Assembly (NCBI GenBank): GCA_041392805.1
Contig: JAWKLJ010000002.1
Location: 2,247,001 to 2,311,000, forward strand
Length of the DNA stretch: 64,000 nucleotides
Reading direction: 5' to 3'
Source of the DNA: Saprospiraceae bacterium
Lineage (GTDB): Bacteria > Bacteroidota > Bacteroidia > Chitinophagales > Saprospiraceae
Within the stretch, counting starts at the first letter, position 1; each line of letters opens with the position of its first letter. Of the stretch, positions 22,259-30,279 are shown in pieces. The position numbers and the translations under genes are program-made. A model generated the notes under the pieces. That model did no database searches. It was not told the origin of the DNA and saw nothing but the letters and a program-made list of their open reading frames with translations.

Positions 22259-22819
22259 TTAATAATGATCTGATCTATAATTTCCGTCTTCTGGATAAAA
22301 TCCTAAAAATTTTAATGCTGAACCTGACCGCTCTCCAGGATAGAAGACTACAATAGGAACTTTGATTTCATTGTATATTCTTGCCTCAATAGGACCAAAT
22401 CTGGTATAAGGATGCAGGGCTTCTAAATCAGTAATGAAGAGTATTCCGTTATCACCGACTTTGTTTTGAGCGGCAAGAATCGCCTGGTCAATAATTTCCT
22501 GATTATCTAAATTAGAACCAAGTGATGCAAACACCTCCTTCATCTCATATAAATCTTCAGCGGCATCTTCCCCTGCTTCTATTCTATACTCATCCTTGGC
22601 AAAGAACGCTTGTAAAACGGTATGAAGTGACAATAACTCTACTTCTAACCCTCTGTTTTTAGCCAAGGAAATCCATGTTGTGTTGAGCTTTCTCTTTACT
22701 TCCAGTATTTGATCAATAGGAAAAGTGAGATAGCAAATTGTTTTATCCCCAGCGTGATCATGTACACGAGGCTCTAACAGATGATCAAGAACGGCTCTAT
22801 ACTTATTGTCTACATTCAT
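22259..22819 (-). CDS. brxB: BrxB (DUF1788 family)
   Basis: This 186-aa protein matches the small BREX protein BrxB in size, gene order and motifs such as LHPYTRFGPIEARIYNE and IVVFYPGERSGSALKFLGFY, which are typical of DUF1788. It has a P-loop-like fold without a clear Walker A and helps assemble PglZ/PglX complexes. Its start overlaps the brxA end by 17 nt, so translation is coupled. Confidence 0.92.
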   Translation of the reverse strand: MNVDNKYRAVLDHLLEPRVHDHAGDKTICYLTFPIDQILEVKRKLNTTWISLAKNRGLEVELLSLHTVLQAFFAKDEYRIEAGEDAAEDLYEMKEVFASLGSNLDNQEIIDQAILAAQNKVGDNGILFITDLEALHPYTRFGPIEARIYNEIKVPIVVFYPGERSGSALKFLGFYPEDGNYRSDHY

Positions 22820-23588
22820 TGCTTATAAATTCTTCTATTGATGAATTCTTCCAACTTAATTTAAGTATCTCACCTGAAAACTGAAAAATAAAAGAACCAT
22901 AGAATGAGATCCTTTCAATAGTTTTAATTACTTCTCCGGGGTCTAAGCCAAATAACTCCCAGTCTTTGTGTTTCCAAATATCATTATCGCTAAAGCCTCT
23001 GAAATGTAGTTCGTGTACTAGATAATTGGCTGAGAGGTCAATAATTCTGTAAGGTAAAATGGTCTTATCCTTTTCAATAAGATGAAAGTCTTTCAAACTA
23101 GTCATAATGTTCCTAGAAACCTTATTGATTGTTGATTCAGACCAACTGATAGGTATACGTCCATCTGACAGAGCATCTTTAATAAAGTTTTTGGGATCAG
23201 AGGATTGTAACTTTGCAAATGACTTCAAGGTAAGAGGAAAAAAAACTTCTCTGACAAAATCCCCAAGTATTGGATTAGCCCTGCATGCGTAGAGAAAAAA
23301 CAATTGAGTGATTACGTCAATACTCACATGATTGTCTCTCATACCTTTAATGAATACGGGGACATCAATTTTATATCCTAAAAAGCGGTCTGTAAATACG
23401 TTTCTGACAATGTCTACAACCCTATTATCTGTACTTTTAGATAAGATTCCAGTAGAAACGACTCTTTTCTGAAAGGCTAAGCTGTTTTCTTCAGGATTGT
23501 ACGCCTCTAGTAGAACCAGGGTTTCTTGAATAAGCCCGGGGCCCTTTATCAAATTAGAGTTATATATTCGCTGATCTGTAATTTCCAT
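22803..23588 (-). CDS. brxA: BrxA (DUF1819 family)
   Basis: This 261-aa protein matches BrxA by position between brxE and brxB, length, and DUF1819-like features (helical, with IKDALSDGRIPISWSESTIN and DIVRNVFTDRFLG). BrxA is a DNA-binding protein with a NusB-like helical fold in BREX-1. It overlaps the brxE stop by one base and brxB by 17 nt. Confidence 0.9.
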   Translation of the reverse strand: MEITDQRIYNSNLIKGPGLIQETLVLLEAYNPEENSLAFQKRVVSTGILSKSTDNRVVDIVRNVFTDRFLGYKIDVPVFIKGMRDNHVSIDVITQLFFLYACRANPILGDFVREVFFPLTLKSFAKLQSSDPKNFIKDALSDGRIPISWSESTINKVSRNIMTSLKDFHLIEKDKTILPYRIIDLSANYLVHELHFRGFSDNDIWKHKDWELFGLDPGEVIKTIERISFYGSFIFQFSGEILKLSWKNSSIEEFISNECRQ

Positions 23589-24058
23589 TAATTTAAATAT
23601 GGATGTACTTGGTAATTATTTTTAAACGCAGAAAGATATTCAGCAGCCATGACTTGAACAGTACCTTCATTCTCCAAATCTTGTATTGCTCCTATATTTT
23701 TTGGGCCTTCTGATTTTCTGACTATTAATCCTTGAGAAACCTCGTCAAGCATATCGAATAAGTCTTCTACTTTATAATTTTTTAATTCTAAAGACAAAAG
23801 CTTACGGTGAATCTGTTCCTCATAATTAATACCTAGTCGAAACAGATGATGATAATGTGCTCCAACTTTATGATCAATTACATGCCTTATTAGATCTGAT
23901 GCTCCTATAATTTGGGAATTATTGAGTTTAGGGAAAATATAATCTAGGAAAGTGGATGTACTTTCTGTGAAGAAGGAACTTTTCCACCAGTTATTTATCT
24001 CTCCCAGTTGAGCTACAGCTATTCTTAGTTTAAGGATTTGCTCAGTAATATTGTCCAT
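23588..24058 (-). CDS. brxE: BrxE-like small BREX protein
   Basis: The protein is 156 aa. Its N-terminus ILKLRIAVAQLGEINNWW followed by SSFFTESTSTFLDYIFPK, and the later HHLFRLGINYEEQIH and SEGPKNIG, resemble the BrxE proteins described in type 6 BREX loci. The function is unknown. It is the first structural gene after the XRE regulator, and its stop overlaps the brxA start by one base. The assignment rests on remembered family features and location. Confidence 0.7.
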   Translation of the reverse strand: MDNITEQILKLRIAVAQLGEINNWWKSSFFTESTSTFLDYIFPKLNNSQIIGASDLIRHVIDHKVGAHYHHLFRLGINYEEQIHRKLLSLELKNYKVEDLFDMLDEVSQGLIVRKSEGPKNIGAIQDLENEGTVQVMAAEYLSAFKNNYQVHPYLN

Positions 24059-24108
24059 GTAGTATTTTATATGAATATTAATATTTTTTCTTCAATAGCT
24101 ATAAAATG

Positions 24109-24405
24109 CTATTCTTCTTTAGTCAATTGCTCAATGGTTTGCTCCAAAGCTTCTATAATGAAGTCTTCTTCTTTTAACTCATGGAGTAGCTTATCCTTCC
24201 AAAAAAATATCTGGAGTTCTTTATATTCCAAATCAAAAACCTTCGCGATAATCGGCACCATGGTCGAATTGGCATATCTTTCTTGCCTCTCAATCTTGCT
24301 CAGCGTAGAAGTATCAATATCCAAGGCCGCAGCCAGCTTCCTAAGTGGCATTTGTTGCGTCTCTCTCAGCTGCCTTATATAGGTCCCAAAAGGAATTCTT
24401 TCCAT
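24109..24405 (-). CDS. XRE-family HTH regulator of the BREX operon
   Basis: This 98-aa protein is read from the ATG at 24405; an ATG at 24427 would add seven residues. The helix-turn-helix FGTYIRQLRETQQMPLRKLA with DIDTSTLSKIERQER is a classical Cro/C1 (XRE) domain. A C-terminal helix rich in E/K follows. It lies 50 nt upstream of brxE on the same strand and is the probable transcriptional regulator of the operon. It differs from the WYL-domain BrxR regulators of many BREX loci. Confidence 0.88.
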   Translation of the reverse strand: MERIPFGTYIRQLRETQQMPLRKLAAALDIDTSTLSKIERQERYANSTMVPIIAKVFDLEYKELQIFFWKDKLLHELKEEDFIIEALEQTIEQLTKEE

Positions 24406-24406
24406 G

Positions 24407-24435
24407 TTGACAATTATTTTGGACATCTTTGTCAA
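24407..24435. promoter_or_regulatory. Inverted repeat upstream of the XRE gene, candidate operator
   Basis: TTGACAA at 24407-24413 and TTGTCAA at 24429-24435 form a perfect 7-bp inverted repeat with a 15-bp spacer. It sits directly over the XRE gene start region, where an autoregulatory XRE dimer would be expected to bind. The functional claim is inference. Confidence 0.4.
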
Positions 24436-24930
24436 ATGTACGAGAAAATGGTGCACCTTGTTACGATTTTGAGCACTATTTAGCCGATTGTTGCTTCCCT
24501 TTGGTATGTTTTTCGAAAGGATTGAGAAAACCTTTAACGAAGATGCTTTCCAGGTATTGTTAGAGACCTTTGACCTGACGACCCTGGCGTACCAGGAATC
24601 CTTGAATGCATTATTCCATAATTGTGCGAATGAAATTTTGAGGTACAATTGTATTTTAATAGTAGAAATTTCCGGCATTGAAAAGGTATGAATTCTGCTT
24701 CGCTTTTCACTAGGACAAAAGTTTGTTGTTCTGGGACTTGGCATTGATAAAAGCGAACATCTTTTTACGGGAACCAATCGCGGTGTTTACAGATATAATG
24801 CACTTTATAAAGGCAAATGCTATAAACCAAGTAGATTCTCAGGAAATTTTAAAAATCAGATTAATACAATTTTAAAAAACATATGTTCGTTCCATTACAC
24901 CCATTTTTTCAGGAAGTTCCAGAATGGTGA

Positions 24931-24958
24931 TTTTGCGTCCTTCTTTAGGAGCGCAAAA
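24931..24958. terminator. Hairpin, possible terminator upstream of the DGR cluster
   Basis: TTTTGCG at 24931-24937 pairs with CGCAAAA at 24952-24958, and TCCT/AGGA continues the stem with one bulged G around a TCTTT loop. The A/T-rich ends make it usable in either direction. It could shield the DGR cluster from read-through; no expression evidence is available. Confidence 0.3.
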
Positions 24959-24965
24959 GTTTTCC

Positions 24966-25038
24966 CCGAACCTTTCCCCGGACTTGTTCGGTAAAAAAAT
25001 AATTTCGTTCGAGCTGATTTGCAAGAATGTTCGGTAAA
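24966..25038. promoter_or_regulatory. Repeated GTTCGG half-sites, candidate operator
   Basis: CCGAAC (24966-24971) and GTTCGG (24986-24991) form an inverted repeat, and the 10-mer GTTCGGTAAA occurs at 24986-24995 and again at 25029-25038. A TATATTTG at 25065-25072 fits the Bacteroidota -7 consensus TAnnTTTG, but I see no good -33 TTTG at the expected spacing. Together these may form the control region of the DGR cluster. Confidence 0.3.
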
Positions 25039-25117
25039 GGGAAAAAAATGGCATGGAAAATTTTTATATTTGGCAACAGTACAAAGCTATAGGTTAACCA
25101 GACCACCCCTAACCCAT

Positions 25118-25279
25118 ATGAATACTAGCCAGATTATCGCTCATATCCGCCAATTCCCAGCCAATACGGCCCAACTCGACACAGCGTTGCACCAACCCGG
25201 GGGCTTCGCCGCCATCCGCAAGCAAAATACCTCATCAATCACTCATAAACAACGAAATGATGTCAAGCATTGCATTTGA
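25118..25279 (+). CDS. Small hypothetical ORF leading the DGR cluster
   Basis: An ATG at 25118 opens 53 codons (MNTSQIIAHIRQFPANTAQL...), overlapping the next gene start by 23 nt. Its base composition is that of the G+C-rich DGR island rather than the AT-rich DNA to the left. No domain is recognised. It could be a short leader or a remnant of an effector-associated adaptor domain; it could also be non-coding. Confidence 0.3.
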   Translation: MNTSQIIAHIRQFPANTAQLDTALHQPGGFAAIRKQNTSSITHKQRNDVKHCI

Positions 25280-25703
25280 ATCCAAGCTGATACCCCCTGC
25301 CGAGCTGCGCCATTTTTTGAAGGACAGCGGGTTGAAATATACCGAAGAGCAGGTCACCGAACCCCACCGGGGCGCGGCGGAGTCCATCCTCCATTTCTTG
25401 ACTGAAAATAAGGAGGCAATCCAATTTTTTGTAGGATTATTTGGTGCATTCAATTATTGGATGGAGTACCAGAAGTTACAAATAGAGAAACGTAAAGAGG
25501 ACCGCGAGGCCGAAAAGCACGAGGTCGAAATGGAAATGAAGCGGCTGGAAATATTGGAGAAGCGGACGGTCCTGCATGTGACCCAGAAAAACGGCGATGT
25601 GCTCATTCTGACCAATGGCACGGAAGCAGCAATAGCCCGCCAGTTGGAGCAGGATGCGCCAGGGCTGCAGCCCAGTCAAATCGAACGGGTGGAGCTGAAA
25701 TAA
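25257..25703 (+). CDS. Small constant partner of the DGR target (EACC1-like)
   Basis: The protein is 148 aa. An N-terminal region is followed by a hydrophobic helix (AIQFFVGLFGAFNYWMEY), a highly charged coiled coil (EKRKEDREAEKHEVEMEMKR), and a C-terminal module LHVTQKNGDVLILTNGTEAA with a strand-strand-helix pattern. That last module resembles the small effector-associated constant components (EACC1) described next to STAND-type conflict-system genes, where a sequence like VRVTTADGRTVEI is common. The gene ends 18 nt before the target gene and is on the same strand, so it is probably in its operon. The family match is tentative. Confidence 0.6.
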   Translation: MMSSIAFESKLIPPAELRHFLKDSGLKYTEEQVTEPHRGAAESILHFLTENKEAIQFFVGLFGAFNYWMEYQKLQIEKRKEDREAEKHEVEMEMKRLEILEKRTVLHVTQKNGDVLILTNGTEAAIARQLEQDAPGLQPSQIERVELK

Positions 25704-25721
25704 CAAACAAACCTGGATTTT

Positions 25722-28700
25722 ATGGACAACCTATCCCTCGTAATCCATTTCATGGCCCCCCACTTCATAAGCGGTAGCGATGTGCTGGCAGACCAGGAGT
25801 TTGAGGCCGTACAAAAATACATCCGTCAGCCCGATATCTTTTACATCCATAAGCAGGTGGTGTATGCTGATCTTTGGGAGAAGACCACTGATCCCTTGAA
25901 GCCCGACCTGCTGCACATCGTGGCGCATGGAGACAATGGCCAACTGCTGACAGCCGATGCCTATTTGCAAAGCCTAAAGGTAGATGCGCACGTACTTGCA
26001 AAGGATCTGAAGTCGAATTTGGGCAGTCACATCAAGTACATCTATCTGGGGATGTGCGACTCGGTAGCGTTGGCCCGGGAACTTGCCGAACAGGGATACA
26101 CGGTGCTTTGCTTTGAGGGTAAGGTCGTACCCGAACGAGGCGTATTCTTTGCCGAAACGTTCTACAAGTTCTTCCTGCAAGCAAAGAAGGACTTTTACGC
26201 TGCCTTTACCGCTGCGAAGAACTCCTGGAAGGCCAACGGCTACCATGAGAAAGGCGTGGTGCCTCGTTTCTACTGTGCAGCATCAGCCTATACCCCACAG
26301 TTTGTGTGGGATGTAAGGCATTACAAGGCATTTTTGGAGAAGCTCCGGGGGGGCAAACAGCCACAGTTGGTGGAGACCTTGTTCGAAGAGCTGAAACTTG
26401 ACGCAAGCATACTGCAACCGTGGAACCTGCCTGTAGTGTATCGCTATCTAAAAGATAAACAGGCGCTTTTCCTTTTTAGAGATAGGGCGGAAACCTACTT
26501 CTTAGGCAATCGGCATGCCTATACCCCCACCTTTATGGATATAGAAGAAGGATTGCTGAAAGCCTATATAAAGCCGTCCCAACCCAATAAAACACAAAAA
26601 TATACCGCTATAGCCGAGACAGATTTGGAATACGCCCGGCAGGGTTTGATAGGAAAGAAAACCCTGACCAAAAAGGGTCTGAGCAAGCTAGCAAAGGAAC
26701 TGGTGCTGCCCTTGGGGCTGGATTTTGAGCGCACTAAAGCCCACCTGATGCGCGAAAACCCCGTGCTGCAGGTGGGCGTATTGTCCGACGATGCGAACAG
26801 CTCGGCCATGTCGCCCGAAGCCTTTGTCGTGTGGATGATCAAACACAAGAAAAAGTTTTTCGTAATAGAAGGGGCAGCAGGTACGGGGAAGACGACCTTT
26901 CTGACGGACACGGTGAGGGCGCACTTCCGGCACCTCACCAAGCAAAAGGTGTTTATCGCCCGCTTCAGCCATGTAGACGAGTTGCGGGCACAACTGGAGG
27001 AGTGGGAAAAGGATGCCATCGAGAACATCCTGGTGCTGGATGCGCTGGACGAACTATACGATGACGGCAACGCCATCTTCGGTATTCTCACCAAAAAGAA
27101 CAACCCCGTGCGTGCTTTTTCCAAAGTAGTACTGAGCTTTCGGGACACTTTCCTCAATGCCAACCAGTCCTTGAAAAAGGCAATAGACGAGGAAGACTGG
27201 ACGCTACTGCGTATGGCGCCGCTCCAATTCACCCATGTGCAAAACTACCTACGGGAATGCTTCCCACCCAAGATGCAGGAAGAATACGGTGCAGCACTCC
27301 GCTACGTGAAGGCAGGCGATACCCTGCCACCCGTGCTACAGGAAGGCGTGACAGCCTTCCTGCTATACCATATCCAATTTCTGTTGGAGGAGCCGCCCAA
27401 AGACGGCCCGCTGACCTACTGGGACGTGATGAACCAACTGGTGAATAAAATCATGGAGAAGGGCAGTCCCTTGGACGGGCGCAAAAATCCGGTGCTTAAG
27501 CAGAAGCTGTTGGCCTTTTTTATGGACAAGGTATGGCAGGTATACCTAACTATCGGAGAGAACAAGCCGTTTGTCTTTGCGCTTGGGCAACAAGACTTTG
27601 AAGACCTTGAGATGGACGAGCGGCTACTGCGCAACTTTTCCTTACTGTCAAAAATTGAAAATGAAACTGGGATACATTATACCTTCAGCCACAGCCACTT
27701 CAAAGACTATTTCCTGGCGCTGCTAATTTTTGAAGGGCGCATCCCGGAGGTGGGCTTTGACAAGGGCAAGTTCCCCGATGCCTATCGCTTGTACCAGGAC
27801 TACTGTTGGAAACAAATAGCACCCGGAGGAACCTACCGCTACGACTGGCATCCCGTAGTAGCCAGCGGCCTGCCCTGTTTCGCCTTTCAGGTGATGGTGC
27901 ACAAGCACGGCGGCGAACTGCCACTGAAGTATCCGTCGGTCAGCAAATACTTTCGAGCGGCGTTCGAAGACTGGCATCCACAAACCTGGGAGCAAGCCAA
28001 AACGCTGGCTGCCGGCCTGGCGGAAGGGCAGGACATCAGGGTGGAGTTGGAGAATATACAGCAGCACTACCTTGTGGAGGTCACCGCCAATGAGTTGGCC
28101 CAGGTAGTGGACTTTGGCACCAAAGCCTTTCGACACCCGCTGTACCGCGATGTTTTCGCTTTCCTATACCATCAGGAGCGGGGGCGCGAGGAAGTGCTGG
28201 CCTTCTTGGACGAAAGCGATTTCGGCTGGCTATTCCGCCACGAGTGGAACTGGTTGGCGTATGGGGAGCAGACGGAAGTTTATTCCTTGGTGTATGAGGT
28301 GAAAGACAATGGTTCGGTATACGGTATTTTGGAAAAGGCCATTGGCGTAAATGACTTCACCGACTTCGACCAGGAGATATATGCCGCCCTGCAAACCCCC
28401 ACCATGCTGGAACGATACTACGAGAAGGCTACCAGCTTGCATGTGCAAGTACACGCTACTACCTTGGCGGCCCACCTGCTGAATGGCATCCCCTTCCCCG
28501 AGCAATTTGTTGCCCTGAGCATAGGCGGTAAAACGGCACTGGAGGGAGACTGGGATTTGAGCACATTTGAAAATTTGAAAATCCTCAACTTATCCAACGT
28601 AGACATCAGACAACTGCGCATCGCGAAATGCCCACCGCTGCTGGAAACCATCATACATCCCCAAGCAGACCTCTTGCCCATAGCCGATACCCCCGAGATG

Positions 28701-29657
28701 GAACGCCTGACATGCTATATGGCAGGGCACTGGACCGAACAAGTACCCGATACCCCTTTGCCACCTGAATTGGTGAAAGTAGAAGGCGGCGCCCCGTTTG
28801 AGATGGGAGAAGGATGGTTTGAGGCCACGCAGGCTTTCATGAAAGAATATTATAAAAAAGAAATCCCGGAATCGGATCGCAGCCAGTATCCTACCTATAT
28901 GGCAGCGGTAGACACTTTTTATATGGCCAAATACCCAGTGACAGTGCGCGAGTTTGCCCGTTTCGTCAAGGCTAAGCCCTATCCCACGCGAGCGGAGCGA
29001 TTCGGTTTCGCTTTTGCCGTCCACGATTATGAAGAAAAGCGGGATAACCAAATCATCAAAATGTATGTAGACTACCTGCTGCCTGGCTTGCACTGGCGGC
29101 ATTCGGTGTGGAGCGATGGATTACTGGACGAAGATTCTGCTGACCTGCCCGTGGTCTATATCAGTTACGAGGACGCGGAGGCCTACGCCAAATGGCTCAC
29201 GGATACGATAGGTAATGGTGGTGTGTATCGACTGCCTACCGAGGCTGAGTGGGAATACGCAGCTAAAGGCGGTAGCCTGACGGAAGGCTACCGCTACGCC
29301 GGCAGCAACAATATTGACGAAGTGGCCCAGTACATTGCAAAAGAGCCCATGGGCCTGAGGCCGGTAGGTGCGGCACACCTGGCCGAAATGGGTAAAGCCA
29401 ACGAACTGGGGCTGTACGATATGAGTGGCAATGTGTTGGAATGGTGTCGGGATTGGTATGAACATGATTACTACGCCCAATGCAAAGCAGCGGAATTGGT
29501 ACCAAACCCCATCGGGCCAGAAAGTGGTGCGTACCGGGTGGTCCGCGGCGGGTCGTGGGGCAACTTTGCGGAGGGCTGCCGGTCGGCGTGCCGCGATAGG
29601 GGCTACCCCGACTATCGCTGCTACAATATTGGCTTCCGCTTGGTGTTCGTCCCGTAG
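25722..29657 (+). CDS. DGR target: CHAT-like protease + NACHT ATPase + variable FGE/CLec domain
   Basis: This 1311-aa protein has at least three parts. Residues ~1-190 look like a CHAT/caspase-like domain with a His motif LLHIVAHGDNG (His69) and a Cys motif YIYLGMCDS (Cys112), the expected catalytic pair. Residues ~370-560 are a NACHT-type STAND ATPase with Walker A EGAAGTGKTTFL (Lys390), Walker B ILVLDALDELYDD and VVLSFRDTF. A long helical region with a short leucine-rich-like bit (LKILNLSNVDIRQL) follows. Residues ~1010-1311 are an FGE-sulfatase/C-type-lectin fold (YRLPTEAEWEYAAKGG, LYDMSGNVLEWCRDWY, RVVRGGSW). The last 43 codons are the DGR variable repeat. Known logic of such proteins: a ligand-binding variable tip, an NTPase switch and a protease effector. 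Identification is from motifs only; the ligand and target are unknown. Confidence 0.9.
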   Translation: MDNLSLVIHFMAPHFISGSDVLADQEFEAVQKYIRQPDIFYIHKQVVYADLWEKTTDPLKPDLLHIVAHGDNGQLLTADAYLQSLKVDAHVLAKDLKSNLGSHIKYIYLGMCDSVALARELAEQGYTVLCFEGKVVPERGVFFAETFYKFFLQAKKDFYAAFTAAKNSWKANGYHEKGVVPRFYCAASAYTPQFVWDVRHYKAFLEKLRGGKQPQLVETLFEELKLDASILQPWNLPVVYRYLKDKQALFLFRDRAETYFLGNRHAYTPTFMDIEEGLLKAYIKPSQPNKTQKYTAIAETDLEYARQGLIGKKTLTKKGLSKLAKELVLPLGLDFERTKAHLMRENPVLQVGVLSDDANSSAMSPEAFVVWMIKHKKKFFVIEGAAGTGKTTFLTDTVRAHFRHLTKQKVFIARFSHVDELRAQLEEWEKDAIENILVLDALDELYDDGNAIFGILTKKNNPVRAFSKVVLSFRDTFLNANQSLKKAIDEEDWTLLRMAPLQFTHVQNYLRECFPPKMQEEYGAALRYVKAGDTLPPVLQEGVTAFLLYHIQFLLEEPPKDGPLTYWDVMNQLVNKIMEKGSPLDGRKNPVLKQKLLAFFMDKVWQVYLTIGENKPFVFALGQQDFEDLEMDERLLRNFSLLSKIENETGIHYTFSHSHFKDYFLALLIFEGRIPEVGFDKGKFPDAYRLYQDYCWKQIAPGGTYRYDWHPVVASGLPCFAFQVMVHKHGGELPLKYPSVSKYFRAAFEDWHPQTWEQAKTLAAGLAEGQDIRVELENIQQHYLVEVTANELAQVVDFGTKAFRHPLYRDVFAFLYHQERGREEVLAFLDESDFGWLFRHEWNWLAYGEQTEVYSLVYEVKDNGSVYGILEKAIGVNDFTDFDQEIYAALQTPTMLERYYEKATSLHVQVHATTLAAHLLNGIPFPEQFVALSIGGKTALEGDWDLSTFENLKILNLSNVDIRQLRIAKCPPLLETIIHPQADLLPIADTPEMERLTCYMAGHWTEQVPDTPLPPELVKVEGGAPFEMGEGWFEATQAFMKEYYKKEIPESDRSQYPTYMAAVDTFYMAKYPVTVREFARFVKAKPYPTRAERFGFAFAVHDYEEKRDNQIIKMYVDYLLPGLHWRHSVWSDGLLDEDSADLPVVYISYEDAEAYAKWLTDTIGNGGVYRLPTEAEWEYAAKGGSLTEGYRYAGSNNIDEVAQYIAKEPMGLRPVGAAHLAEMGKANELGLYDMSGNVLEWCRDWYEHDYYAQCKAAELVPNPIGPESGAYRVVRGGSWGNFAEGCRSACRDRGYPDYRCYNIGFRLVFVP
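29527..29657 (+). repeat. DGR variable repeat (VR)
   Basis: This 131-nt segment ends at the target-gene stop codon. Compared with the TR at 31278-31408 there are 17 differences, all at TR adenines (10 A to G, 7 A to T, none to C). All 105 or so non-adenine positions match. Eleven codons are altered: TR-encoded N/T residues become A, G, F, G, S, C, D, G, Y, Y and C. The final 37 nt (from CTACAATATTGG to the stop) are identical and act as the initiation-of-homing-like end. Confidence 0.97.
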
Positions 29658-29673
29658 TAAGGCAGCCTGCCGG

Positions 29674-29694
29674 TCCGGCTTTACTCATGAGCTA
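29674..29694. repeat. Inverted repeat just downstream of VR
   Basis: These 21 nt (TCCGGCTTTACTCATGAG...) are the exact reverse complement of 31406-31426, which overlaps the end of the TR. Just before it, GGCAGCCTGCC at 29661-29671 is a short hairpin, and AGTAAGGC at 29656-29663 can pair with GGCTTTACT at 29677-29685 (one G-T pair). DGR targets elsewhere need a hairpin or cruciform shortly after the VR, so these are candidates for that element. Confidence 0.7.
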
Positions 29695-29774
29695 AGCGAG
29701 GGGGCAAAAAAATGTGAGGGGGGTGAGGGACGAAGCCCACCACGCATTTTTTGTGTCCCCGAGCGATTTTTCAT

Positions 29775-29789
29775 ACCGCCGCAGGCGGT
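29775..29789. terminator. Perfect 6-bp hairpin between target gene and HRDC gene
   Basis: ACCGCC (29775-29780), loop GCA, GGCGGT (29784-29789), followed by CGAATAATTTT. It could be a weak intrinsic terminator or attenuator separating the heavily expressed target from the retroelement genes, or an RNA-processing structure. Confidence 0.35.
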
Positions 29790-29817
29790 CGAATAATTTT
29801 CAGAAAAACAAACTGAC

Positions 29818-30279
29818 ATGCAAATCAAACTATTCACGATCCCGGTGGGCGACGGTGCTGCTGTGCAGGAGATGAACGCCTTTTTGCGGGGCAACAAGAT
29901 CCTGGAAGTAGAGAACCAGTTTGTCAGCAACGAGCATGGGGCATACTGGTGTTTTTGCGTGCGCTATATCGAGCGGGCGTATCCGGAGGCAGACGGGAAA
30001 AAGGCGGCTAAAGTAGACTATCGCAAGGTGCTGGATGAGGCGACGTTCCAGCAGTTTGCCAGGCTGCGAGAGATCCGGAAAAAGGTAGCCGGCGAGGAAG
30101 GCATATCCACCTTCATTATCTTCACGGACGAGGAACTTGCCGAACTGGCCAAGCTGGACAAAATCACGGAAAAAAATATGTTGGCCATCAAAGGCATCGG
30201 CGAAAAGAAGGTGGAGCGTTTCGCCAAATATTTCATCACCAAACCGGAGAGCGATGAAGCGGAAGGGGTACCTGATTGA
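29818..30279 (+). CDS. DGR accessory protein with HRDC domain
   Basis: The protein is 153 aa. The C-terminal half carries an HRDC-type helical fold: FTDEELAELAKLDKITEKNM then AIKGIGEKKVERFAKYF, typical of HRDC domains from RecQ/RNase D. HRDC proteins replace Avd as the accessory factor in a well-known subset of DGRs, and may bind the TR RNA or assist the reverse transcriptase. The N-terminal half (MQIKLFTIPVGDG...) resembles the short N-terminal strand module seen in these accessory proteins. It overlaps the reverse transcriptase start by 26 nt. Confidence 0.88.
   Translation: MQIKLFTIPVGDGAAVQEMNAFLRGNKILEVENQFVSNEHGAYWCFCVRYIERAYPEADGKKAAKVDYRKVLDEATFQQFARLREIRKKVAGEEGISTFIIFTDEELAELAKLDKITEKNMLAIKGIGEKKVERFAKYFITKPESDEAEGVPD

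Larger units (their letters stand above)
24436..25117. other. Intergenic region between BREX and the DGR island
   Basis: No convincing gene is present; open frames on either strand overlap each other and show no recognisable domain. Base composition is AT-rich up to about 25,060 and rises sharply afterwards. The region must hold the divergent promoters of the BREX operon and the DGR cluster. Two separate entries describe a hairpin and a set of repeated half-sites. Confidence 0.6.

Noticed and set aside
24488..24691. Plus-strand ORF and its opposite-strand long frame upstream of the XRE gene
   Set aside because: The two frames mirror each other, have no domain and lie in a region that should hold promoters.
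25731..29688. Many long open frames on the opposite strand and in other frames of the DGR target
   Set aside because: They are by-products of high G+C coding sequence; only the 25722-29657 frame shows domains.
30137..30253. Longer N-terminus for the reverse transcriptase
   Set aside because: The extra 39 residues lie inside the HRDC gene in another frame and look like shadow translation; the ATG at 30254 gives a normal DGR RT start.
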